Made by a program: the position numbers and the translations under genes. A stretch of DNA of 64,000 nt from Clostridium punense (GTDB lineage Bacteria > Bacillota > Clostridia > Clostridiales > Clostridiaceae): the NCBI RefSeq assembly GCF_017874425.1, contig NZ_JAGGLL010000011.1, positions 1 to 64,000 of the forward strand, written 5' to 3'. The notes under the pieces are model-generated. The model saw only the letters and a list, made by a program, of their open reading frames with translations. It did not search any database and was not told the DNA's origin. This document shows, piece after piece, positions 10,350 to 17,784 of this stretch (its first letter is position 1; each line of letters opens with the position of its first letter).

Positions 10350-10385
10350 AAATTATAAATATCAATATAAAGGGAGGAAAAGAGT

Positions 10386-10811
10386 ATGGGATTTAAATTA
10401 AAAGTTGAAGGTGCAGAAGCTATTGACTTAGGCATTGAAAACATCCTTACAGTAGAATTTAAAACTGATACACCAGACGATTCAAATGCACGTTCTACTG
10501 ACCTTGGGACAACTTTAGTTGTTAAGGGGAAAATATTAACACCAGTGGATGGTGAGGCTGCTGACAGCACAATGAAGTTAGCACAATGGTCACTTGTTCC
10601 AGCTGAAAAAGCAGATTGTTATAGAAATGTAACAGTAGATGTTATTTCAGCATCACAAGTAGTAAGACAAATTAACCTACCAAATGCTTTTGTTGTAAAT
10701 TACATTGAAAGCTATGGGGATGAAGAAGGGGTAGGAACTTTCAGTCTTTACCTAAAACAAAAGAAAGACAAAACTGCTATGGTTAAGTTCCAAGGCGGAT
10801 TTGGAGAATAA
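10386..10811 (+). CDS. Tube-like (Hcp-like) protein, first copy
   Basis: A 141-residue beta-rich protein starting MGFKLKVEGAEAI, with a DTPDDSNARS loop and a C-terminal KQKKDKTAMVKF. It aligns end to end without gaps to the protein at 10965. Small paralogous beta proteins directly after the sheath candidate fit the inner tube (Hcp or gp19 type), which is pushed out with the spike. The identification rests on size, secondary-structure impression and context, since Hcp families share little sequence. An AGGGAGGAAAAG site precedes the ATG. Confidence 0.55.
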   Translation: MGFKLKVEGAEAIDLGIENILTVEFKTDTPDDSNARSTDLGTTLVVKGKILTPVDGEAADSTMKLAQWSLVPAEKADCYRNVTVDVISASQVVRQINLPNAFVVNYIESYGDEEGVGTFSLYLKQKKDKTAMVKFQGGFGE

Positions 10812-10832
10812 TAAACAAGAAGAGGAAATGTT

Positions 10833-10928
10833 ATGTACGACATAGTTAAATATGGTTCTGTAGCAGTATGTGCTTTGGTATTAATTTATGCCTTTGCTAG
10901 TTCTGCAAAAAAGAAAAAGAACAAATAA
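10833..10928 (+). CDS. 31-residue single-helix membrane peptide
   Basis: A tiny gene between the two tube genes, with its own AGAGGAAA site before the ATG at 10833. The peptide begins MYDIVKYGS, continues as one hydrophobic helix (VAVCALVLIYAFASSA, about residues 10-25) and ends KKKKNK. The positive tail predicts a cytoplasmic C-terminus. It may anchor or dock the apparatus at the membrane, or act like a small holin. Neither can be told from sequence. Tight spacing on both sides argues that it is a real cistron. Confidence 0.6.
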   Translation: MYDIVKYGSVAVCALVLIYAFASSAKKKKNK

Positions 10929-10964
10929 GAAAGAAATTTAAAATTAATAAAGGGGAGTGAAAAA

Positions 10965-11390
10965 ATGGGATTTAAAGTTACTATTGAAGGCGCAGAAAAA
11001 ATTGAACTTGGTATTGAAAGTGTAAGAAAAGTGGTTTTAAAGACTGATACACCAGAAGATTCAAATGCACGTTCTAAAGATGTTGGAAGCACTATGGTTA
11101 TTAGTGGAAAAATACTAACTGCTTTAGATGGAGAAGAATTTGATGGAACAAGACAAATGGGAGTTTGGTCTTTAATTCCAGCAGAAAAAGCAGATTGCTA
11201 TAGAAAGGTAACTGTAGAGGTACTTTCAGCAGATCAAATAATTAGAAAAATATTCTTCCCAAATGCTTTTGTAGTTGATTACAAAGAGCATTATGGAGAT
11301 ACAGAAGGCGTTGGTACTTTTGAGCTTGTAGTTAAGCAAAAGAAAGACAAGCTAGATCAAGTAAAAATTGAGGGCGGATATAGCGCTTAA
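10965..11390 (+). CDS. Tube-like (Hcp-like) protein, second copy
   Basis: A 141-residue paralogue of the protein at 10386, same length and same landmarks (MGFKVTIEGAEKI, DTPEDSNARS, PAEKADCYRKVT, NAFVVDY). Conservation is strongest around the DTPxDSNARS loop and the PAEKADCYR turn, probably at subunit contacts. Two copies could form a mixed tube, or one may be the tube and the other a terminator or adaptor ring. An AAAGGGGAG site precedes the ATG. A hairpin follows the stop codon. Confidence 0.55.
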   Translation: MGFKVTIEGAEKIELGIESVRKVVLKTDTPEDSNARSKDVGSTMVISGKILTALDGEEFDGTRQMGVWSLIPAEKADCYRKVTVEVLSADQIIRKIFFPNAFVVDYKEHYGDTEGVGTFELVVKQKKDKLDQVKIEGGYSA

Positions 11391-11400
11391 TTAAATTAAT

Positions 11401-11423
11401 TATAGGAGAGTTTCTCTCCTATA
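11401..11423 (+). terminator. Hairpin after the second tube gene
   Basis: A perfect 10-bp stem (11401-11410 with 11414-11423) has a 3-base loop, followed only by a short ATTT. It could be a partial terminator or a 3' stabiliser that keeps sheath and tube transcripts more abundant than those of the downstream genes. Confidence 0.55.
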
Positions 11424-11576
11424 ATTTCTCATACAGGCTTAATTTAAAGAGTCTAGAGAAAAGTTCTAGCATCATAGGAAAAGCTTTAGTTGGAAAGTTA
11501 ACTTTTATAATATAGAAACCTAATTTGAAGTCATTAGGGCTTACTGATAAAAAGCCCAAATTTAAAGAGGTAGACT

Positions 11577-12017
11577 ATGAAAAATTATTATGAAATATTA
11601 GAGGTATCAAAGGATGCCACTCGGGAGGAAATAAAAAAGGCCTTTCGAAAACTTGCTAAAAAGTATCATCCAGATACCAATGTTAATGATGCTACTTTAA
11701 CAGAAAAGTTTCATGAGATAAATGAAGCATATAATGTGCTAAGTGATGAAAAATTAAGAAATGAATATGATGATAAACTCGTAAATAAAGGATCTAAAAG
11801 GGAAGACCAAAAGAGCAAAAGGGGTAATGGTAATCAAGGGGCTAAGGCTACAGATATAAAAAGTGCCATGGAAAACTTAAATGCCCAATTTGAAAATTTC
11901 TTTGGTTTTAATGCCAATAGTAGTGAAGTAAAGGAAGACTTTTTAAATAAAGACCAAAAAAATCCTTTAGATACATCACAGATTTTTAACAGTTTTTTCA
12001 GTACTAAAAAAAAGTAA
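11577..12017 (+). CDS. J-domain (DnaJ-like) co-chaperone
   Basis: A 146-residue protein with a complete J-domain at residues 2-65: [22 protein letters not shown]'s usual pattern, the catalytic HPD in KYHPDTN, and a [13 protein letters not shown] end. The glycine/cysteine-rich and substrate domains of true DnaJ are missing. The C-terminal half is polar and low in complexity. J-domains stimulate Hsp70 ATPases, and the cluster encodes an Hsp70-like protein at 17785, the likely partner. An AAAGAGG site precedes the ATG. It starts the regulatory part of the cluster. Confidence 0.85.
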   Translation: MKNYYEILEVSKDATREEIKKAFRKLAKKYHPDTNVNDATLTEKFHEINEAYNVLSDEKLRNEYDDKLVNKGSKREDQKSKRGNGNQGAKATDIKSAMENLNAQFENFFGFNANSSEVKEDFLNKDQKNPLDTSQIFNSFFSTKKK

Positions 12018-12031
12018 TGGAGTGAGTTACT

Positions 12032-12598
12032 TTGGAAGATTTAAATTTAAAAAAGAAGACTAGGGAAAATGGATTATATGCAGGAATAGAGTTAATCAAT
12101 TTGTGCATAGGAATTATTCTAACTTTAATATGTATTTTAATTTATATAACTATTGATTCAGTATTAATTAGAAGCTTATTAATAATAGCTTTTATTGCTT
12201 TTGCAGCAGTAGTATTTTATCTGCTATTTAAAAGCACTCATAAACAAATGGTTTATTCTCCTGAGAGGATAAAAAATATAGCTTTAGTAAATGAAGATAA
12301 TGAAATTATAAAACAATGGGAAGTTAACGATAAAGTCTCAGTGCTTATTGGGAAAAAACAAGCAAATAGTGATATTGATTTAAGTTCTTCTATATATTCA
12401 AATTTTATAGAAGAGGAACATGCAGTGTTAAATTATGCTGGAGGACAATGGTATGTGGAAGATTTATCCCTTAATAATGGAGTCACCATACAAAAAAAAG
12501 AGGATGGAATCCAATATAGGGTAGTTAAACACAGTCCCTGCAAAGTTAAAAAGGGAGACATATTATTTATTTCAAAAGCAAAGCTTTTACTTAGATGA
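12032..12598 (+). CDS. Membrane-anchored FHA domain protein
   Basis: A 188-residue protein with two hydrophobic helices (about 17-42 and 46-68) and a cytoplasmic FHA-like domain at about 100-188: VSVLIGKKQ, a SNFIEEEHAVL stretch matching the usual S..H strand, WYVEDLSLNNGVTI, and a closing DILFISKAKLLL. FHA domains bind phosphothreonine peptides, and in T6SS they link a Ser/Thr kinase to assembly. The start is TTG at 12032, supported by GGAGTGAG about eight bases upstream. The lone Arg of the phosphopeptide site (GR) is replaced by GK, so binding may differ. Confidence 0.75.
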   Translation: MEDLNLKKKTRENGLYAGIELINLCIGIILTLICILIYITIDSVLIRSLLIIAFIAFAAVVFYLLFKSTHKQMVYSPERIKNIALVNEDNEIIKQWEVNDKVSVLIGKKQANSDIDLSSSIYSNFIEEEHAVLNYAGGQWYVEDLSLNNGVTIQKKEDGIQYRVVKHSPCKVKKGDILFISKAKLLLR

Positions 12599-12613
12599 AA
12601 TGGAGTGAGATAA

Positions 12614-13114
12614 ATGAGCCTTATTAGATGTCAAAATGGACATATGTTTAGTGAAAGACGCTATGGAACAATATGCCCATATTGCAATATTGAAACTGCA
12701 ACAAAGGAAAATAACATACCACAACCAGACCCTCTAGAAGTAGAAACGGATCTTTTATATCAGGAAATTAATCCAGTTTGTGGTTGGCTTGTATGTATTG
12801 AAGGTGCTAGGGTAGGAAAGGACTACAAAATTAAAGCTGGAAAAAACTTCATAGGAAGAGCGGAGGACATGGATATACAAATACTAGGGGACAATGGGGT
12901 ATCAAAAAGAAACCACGCAATTATAGTTTATGATCCAAAAAAGAAAAACAGTGTACTACTTCCAGGTGATTCCTCAGGAATTGCATACTTAAATGGGGAA
13001 GCGGCGTACATGCCTACAGAGTTATCGCCCTATGATGTTATTGAACTTGGGAAAAGTAAATTTTTATTTGTAGCCTTTTGTGGAGAACACTTTGAGTGGG
13101 AAGATAATGGTTAG
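12614..13114 (+). CDS. Zinc-ribbon plus FHA domain protein
   Basis: A 166-residue soluble protein. Residues 1-25 form a zinc-binding knuckle (CQNGHMFSERRYGTICPYC). The FHA domain follows at about 50-160 with canonical landmarks: FIGRAEDMD, GVSKRNHAII and GIAYLNGE, so the phosphothreonine-binding Arg, Ser and His positions look intact. It can bind phosphorylated partners, perhaps the TPR or PP2C-like proteins next to it. GGAGTGAG precedes the ATG. No Ser/Thr kinase gene is in the window, so the kinase must be elsewhere. Confidence 0.8.
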   Translation: MSLIRCQNGHMFSERRYGTICPYCNIETATKENNIPQPDPLEVETDLLYQEINPVCGWLVCIEGARVGKDYKIKAGKNFIGRAEDMDIQILGDNGVSKRNHAIIVYDPKKKNSVLLPGDSSGIAYLNGEAAYMPTELSPYDVIELGKSKFLFVAFCGEHFEWEDNG

Positions 13115-13125
13115 GAGAAAAGGCT

Positions 13126-13968
13126 ATGGTAGATATAATAATTAGAAATAACTATTTAGTTTTAGTATCATTAATAGCTTTATTAATAATTTTGCTTTTA
13201 GTTAAAAGTATCCTTATTAAAGCATTAAATAAAGAAAGTTTACAAATTCAAACATCATCTACCATTGGTAAAGAAGAAATTCAAGAAAACTGCTTAGATG
13301 TTATAAGAGGAGAGTTAGGTACTTTAGCAGTGTTAGGGGATGGTCTTGGAAAAAATGAAGCAGGAAGAATCTCCAGCATCATTAGCGTTAGAACTATAGG
13401 TAAGAACTTTTTAAAACTAGAGACTATGGATAAATTAGAATACTTCTTTAAAAGAGCTTTCAACGAAGCAAATAGAGAAATTTTAAAAAGAGTAGAGAAC
13501 AACCAAGGCGGTACTAGCATTGCAGCTGCAATTATAAAGGATAATCTTTTATATTATGCTCTAGTTGGCAATATCAGTATAGCAGTGTTTAGGCAAGGGG
13601 AACTGTTTAAATTAACAGAAGGCCACACCATTAATGTGTTAGCAAAAAATAAATTTTATGAAGGAAAAATAAGCAAAGAAAGTGCATTACAAGTAATAAA
13701 AGAGAAAAAACTTTTATATTACTTAGGCCAAGAGGAGTTTGAAAATATGGAGATGTTTGAAACTCCTGTAAGGTTGCAAAAGGGCGATATAGTGGTGTTA
13801 ATGAATAAGGGGATTTATGAGGGAGTAACTTGGACTCAACTTGAAAATATTATTGGTGGAAACAAAAAAGATTTATCATTAGCAGCCGCTAAAGTAATTC
13901 AAAGTATTAGGAGAAAGAAAAACCAATATTGTAATAATGGAAGTATCATACTGATGAAATATGTGTAA
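13126..13968 (+). CDS. Degenerate PP2C-like membrane protein
   Basis: A 280-residue protein with one N-terminal membrane helix (about 10-30) and a PP2C phosphatase fold. Recognisable parts are VLGDGLGKNEAGR near 68, GGTSIAAAII, a YYALVGNISIAVFR strand and the terminal NNGSIILM. The Asp of the usual TDG motif is Lys here (MNKGIYE, about 224) and the late DN motif is NN, so two of the metal-ligand aspartates of active PP2C enzymes are missing. It may be a sensor or scaffold rather than a phosphatase. It sits 11 bp after the FHA gene. Confidence 0.7.
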   Translation: MVDIIIRNNYLVLVSLIALLIILLLVKSILIKALNKESLQIQTSSTIGKEEIQENCLDVIRGELGTLAVLGDGLGKNEAGRISSIISVRTIGKNFLKLETMDKLEYFFKRAFNEANREILKRVENNQGGTSIAAAIIKDNLLYYALVGNISIAVFRQGELFKLTEGHTINVLAKNKFYEGKISKESALQVIKEKKLLYYLGQEEFENMEMFETPVRLQKGDIVVLMNKGIYEGVTWTQLENIIGGNKKDLSLAAAKVIQSIRRKKNQYCNNGSIILMKYV

Positions 13969-13993
13969 TTAAATAAGTTTAGGGCGTGAAGAA

Positions 13994-15781
13994 ATGAGAA
14001 AATTGAATTCAAAATTTAAAACCAATTTTATATCAGAACCTGGTACCTTTCTACAGAACAAGGATTACTTTGGGTATGTGGAACTTGATGACTTTGCTTG
14101 TTATGTTATAGCAGATGGCATAGATGATGCCTTAGAGATGGAAAGTGCCCAAATAGCTGTAGCAAGCATTATAAGAAATTTTACAGAAAAGCCTTCTATG
14201 AATAGAAGGTATATGAAAAAAATCCTGGATAAGGCCAATGAAGAGCTAATAATGCAAAGTAGAGAAGTGAGATTAAAGGCTTCTCTCACAGTGGTTATCA
14301 CTAACTACAATAAAATTAGATATGCAACCATAGGAAACACTAGATTTTACTTATTTAGAGCAGGGTTTTTAAGACACAAAAGTGAAGACCAATCTGTAAC
14401 TAGTATTTTATCCCAGGAAGAAGATATTTCACTGGATAAAATATCAAAGCATAGTGAAAGAAATAATTTATATTGCTATTTAGGACAAAATAAATTAAAT
14501 AATCCTTACATATCAAAAAAGTTAAAGTTAATTGATGGGGATATTATTGCACTATCAACTAGAGGCTTATGGGAAAATGTAGATGAGCAAGAATTTACTG
14601 ATGCCATAGATGGAGCAAAGGATCCTAAAGAATTAACGGATAATATTGAAGATATGCTGCTTTCAAAGCAGCTTGATACTATAGAAAACTATACCTTAGT
14701 AGCAACTTATGTGGACAAGGTGTATATAGAGCCTAATAAAAAGGCTTGGATAAAAAAAGCTATAATTGCAGCTATACCAATTTTGATAGTTTTAATTATT
14801 GGGTTAGTTATATGGAACATAAATAGGCATAAAAAGATAGATAATATAGAACTTATGAATAATCACAAAGTCAATGCAGCTGAATATGTGGAAAATGGGA
14901 ATATTACAAAAGCTAGTGAGGAATATAAGTTAGCTTTAGATATTGCTAATAAATATAAACTAAAGAAGGATAAAGAGAAACTTGATAGTTGGCATAAGCA
15001 TATTGAGCTTATTTTAGATGCTGACGGCAAGCTAAAGGAAAAGAAGTATGAAGAGGCTTTAGAAAAGTATTTAACTGCCATGGATAAATCTAATAAGGTA
15101 GATAATGTGGCAGAAAAATATGTATTGCAAAAGCTTGAGGTTACAAGAAATTCAATCAAGGTTATGGATTATATGAACCTGGGGGATAAAAGCCTTGAAG
15201 CAGGAAATTTAGTAGATGCAGAAGCTGCATACAAACAGGCAAAGAACTTAGCAACGGATTATTACCTTAATGACGAGAGAAAAGAGGCAGTTGAAAGATT
15301 AGAAAAAATCTATGCCCAAAAGGCAGAAGGAGAAAAAGACGCTAAGGATAAGGCTGAAAAAGAAAAGAAGGAAGAGGAAGATAAAAAGAAGGAGAACCTA
15401 GCTAAGGAAGACAAGGCTGTGGAGCATATAAAAAAGGGAGACATAAGCTACAGTACAGGGGATTATATTAGTGCAAAAATGTATTACATTATGGCTAAAC
15501 AAGTTTATAAAGAAGCAGGTTCTAGTGAAGTTATTGCCAAGGATTTAGAAGCAAAAATACAATTGATGGATAAAAAAATCAGTGAATCTTCAAGCAAAAG
15601 AGCCAAAGCTGATAGGTACGAAAAGGACGGAGATGAAAAATATATTAAAGAAGAATATAGTGCAGCAAAGGTATTGTACCAATTAGCAAAAGATATATAT
15701 GAAAGTGAAGGAATGACAGAAGAAGGAAGAAAGGTTCAAGAAAAGCTACAAGCAGCAGAAAGAGCTATGGCTAAAAGCTAG
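13994..15781 (+). CDS. PP2C-like, transmembrane and TPR-like fusion protein
   Basis: A 595-residue protein in three parts: a PP2C-like domain (1-240: VIADGIDDALEMESAQ, KASLTVVITN, YATIGNTRFYLFR), one membrane helix (about 254-275) and a charged helical C-terminus (290-595) with repeats resembling TPR units. As in its neighbour, the TDG motif reads TRG (STRGLWEN) and the DN motif reads EN (ENYTLVA), so catalysis is doubtful. The helical tail would lie on the far side of the membrane if the PP2C part is cytoplasmic. This might span the envelope in place of T6SS TssL/TssM, which is inference. Confidence 0.65.
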   Translation: MRKLNSKFKTNFISEPGTFLQNKDYFGYVELDDFACYVIADGIDDALEMESAQIAVASIIRNFTEKPSMNRRYMKKILDKANEELIMQSREVRLKASLTVVITNYNKIRYATIGNTRFYLFRAGFLRHKSEDQSVTSILSQEEDISLDKISKHSERNNLYCYLGQNKLNNPYISKKLKLIDGDIIALSTRGLWENVDEQEFTDAIDGAKDPKELTDNIEDMLLSKQLDTIENYTLVATYVDKVYIEPNKKAWIKKAIIAAIPILIVLIIGLVIWNINRHKKIDNIELMNNHKVNAAEYVENGNITKASEEYKLALDIANKYKLKKDKEKLDSWHKHIELILDADGKLKEKKYEEALEKYLTAMDKSNKVDNVAEKYVLQKLEVTRNSIKVMDYMNLGDKSLEAGNLVDAEAAYKQAKNLATDYYLNDERKEAVERLEKIYAQKAEGEKDAKDKAEKEKKEEEDKKKENLAKEDKAVEHIKKGDISYSTGDYISAKMYYIMAKQVYKEAGSSEVIAKDLEAKIQLMDKKISESSSKRAKADRYEKDGDEKYIKEEYSAAKVLYQLAKDIYESEGMTEEGRKVQEKLQAAERAMAKS

Positions 15782-15790
15782 GGTGATAAT

Positions 15791-17071
15791 ATGGAAGAGG
15801 AAATCTATAAAAAATTAAATAGTATACAAGATTTAAAGGATAGGGCTCTCCTTAAAAAGGTCTTAGGTAGTGTGTTTACTTCCCTTCAGCAATATGGAGA
15901 AGACAGGTATAACCAACTAGAACACAGGGTTTTTAATGAATGTGAATACTGTGAGGAAGATTACAATTTATTTTGCACCATAGTAAACAAGGAAGAAATA
16001 GACCCTACTGACGAGTTCTTATATCCAATGATTCAGGAGGATTTGAGGGATAAAATATATGATGCTAGTGAAATCATTGATAGCATAAAAAATAAGGAAG
16101 AAATTAATATTTTCAAAGTATTTTTAAAGTGCAATTATCCGACATTTAGGGACATAATTTCCCAGGAAATTGTTTTTAACGGCACCATTGAAACCCAAGG
16201 AAGAACCTATGAGGGAAGATTTATTTTAAGAGAAAATAAAGAATATTGGAATTTAGTGGAGACGCTGTACAAAGGGTTCATAGATAACAATGTACCTTGG
16301 ACCACAATAAACAATCCCTATATTTCAAAGATGGCAGATGTGGTTCTGGTAAGCTGTGAGGAGGCCATAGAAAAGGAAAAGACAATAACTAAAATATCTG
16401 TAGATTTTGGAGAATACGCCAAATTTATTAACTATAATATGGTTCCTCTATGGAATGTGAGGGCGTTAAGACTAAAAAGCATTGGGTTTCCAATGCCCTG
16501 TGAGGATAAAATTAACTATGAACATACAATTATGCTAAAGGAAGAGTACAAAGATCATAGCTATATTGTAGAGTATAAAAATTACAATATAGACAACATA
16601 ATTAGAAGAAAAGATTCCTTAGTAATATGCTGCCCAAGTGAAGAAACACAGCTATGGGATGTATGGCAAATAAGATCAAGGCCTAAAACCACCTTTGAAA
16701 AATATAGTGAACCCTTAATTTCTAATAGTAGGGGTACTAGCTTCACTCATAGGTTTATAACAAAAAATGCACGAGTAATAAAAACAAAGGGAGAAATTAT
16801 AAGAATTATAAACTCCTTTGAGGCTTCTAGTATTGTTGAGTTTCAGTATTTAACTCTAGAACAGGAAAAGGATAACAGAACTTGTGACACCTATGAACTA
16901 AATTATTTTATCCAGGATGAAATAAGAGAAGAGGAAATAAAAAAGCATATGATCCTATATTTTAAGCAAAAGGATAGAAATAATTATTTGATTTACGATA
17001 TTTTAAGCTTTTTGGTATCAGAAATTCAATTACACTATCCAGAATATAAATGTGAAGGTAGATTAATATGA
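15791..17071 (+). CDS. Unrecognised cluster protein, baseplate candidate
   Basis: A 426-residue soluble protein of no family I can name from motifs. It is rich in aromatic residues and in acidic and lysine pairs. A beta-rich middle (DVVLVSCEEAIEKEKTITKI, WNVRALRLKSIGFPMP) and a closing IQLHYPEYKCEGRLI are visible. Its stop overlaps the start of the next gene (ATGA), indicating translational coupling with a protein that looks like a tail wedge component. By position it is the likely counterpart of TssF or another wedge subunit. AGGGTGATAAT precedes its ATG. Confidence 0.4.
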   Translation: MEEEIYKKLNSIQDLKDRALLKKVLGSVFTSLQQYGEDRYNQLEHRVFNECEYCEEDYNLFCTIVNKEEIDPTDEFLYPMIQEDLRDKIYDASEIIDSIKNKEEINIFKVFLKCNYPTFRDIISQEIVFNGTIETQGRTYEGRFILRENKEYWNLVETLYKGFIDNNVPWTTINNPYISKMADVVLVSCEEAIEKEKTITKISVDFGEYAKFINYNMVPLWNVRALRLKSIGFPMPCEDKINYEHTIMLKEEYKDHSYIVEYKNYNIDNIIRRKDSLVICCPSEETQLWDVWQIRSRPKTTFEKYSEPLISNSRGTSFTHRFITKNARVIKTKGEIIRIINSFEASSIVEFQYLTLEQEKDNRTCDTYELNYFIQDEIREEEIKKHMILYFKQKDRNNYLIYDILSFLVSEIQLHYPEYKCEGRLI

Positions 17072-17763
17072 ATTATATATGGGATGTACTGTTAAAAGCC
17101 TACAATGAAGGCATACCAAGAGAAAACATAAAGTTTTTGCCAGCAGCTGTGTATAGCCCTTATATGGAAATAGCATTTACAGATGTTAATACAAATTCTC
17201 TATTAGAAGAAACCGCCATTGAAATAAATCCCTACTACAGATTCTATGAGATTTTTAAGGATTTATTTCATGTGGACTTAGAAGAAAGCAAAGAACTAAG
17301 AGAAGTGCTTTTTGATATAGTAATTCATTACCTAGGTGAATTAGATTTAAAACAGGGATTAACTAAACAGGAGTTTTATAAAAGGTTCATAATGACAGAT
17401 ATTATGAAGGGTTTATATGGGGAAAAGTTGCGAGAGACTGCTGAGGATTTAAATTCTTATGAAGTGAACTCCTTGCTTAATTCTATGATAACCCTATATT
17501 CCACAGGAACCTCTTTACATTTATTTAAGAAAATAACAAGAACCATGTTTAAAAATAGCATTATTTATGTAAGTCAAGATAACCCTAAGGAGCTATTAAT
17601 ATATTTAGGTGAATATATTAATGAAAAATCCAAGAAGAAAATAGACATGATAATTAACTTATTCCTACCTATTAATATGAAGGTAGATTTGTATTGGGAA
17701 AAACACTTTGGAATTCTTGGGGTAGAAGAAACTATGAAAATTAATGAAATAGTAATAAATTAG
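17068..17763 (+). CDS. Candidate baseplate wedge protein (TssG/gpI-like)
   Basis: A 231-residue protein coupled to the preceding gene by a 4-bp overlap. The N-terminal part carries NTNSLLEETAIEINPYYRFYEIF. The C-terminal LPINMKVDLYWEKHFGILG is reminiscent of the end of phage tail protein I and TssG-like wedge proteins, where the chain closes with a beta strand. The similarity is impressionistic. Genes of this size beside a larger wedge subunit are usual in contractile systems, which supports the call. Confidence 0.4.
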   Translation: MNYIWDVLLKAYNEGIPRENIKFLPAAVYSPYMEIAFTDVNTNSLLEETAIEINPYYRFYEIFKDLFHVDLEESKELREVLFDIVIHYLGELDLKQGLTKQEFYKRFIMTDIMKGLYGEKLRETAEDLNSYEVNSLLNSMITLYSTGTSLHLFKKITRTMFKNSIIYVSQDNPKELLIYLGEYINEKSKKKIDMIINLFLPINMKVDLYWEKHFGILGVEETMKINEIVIN

Positions 17764-17784
17764 TAGAAAGTTAAGGATGATAGA

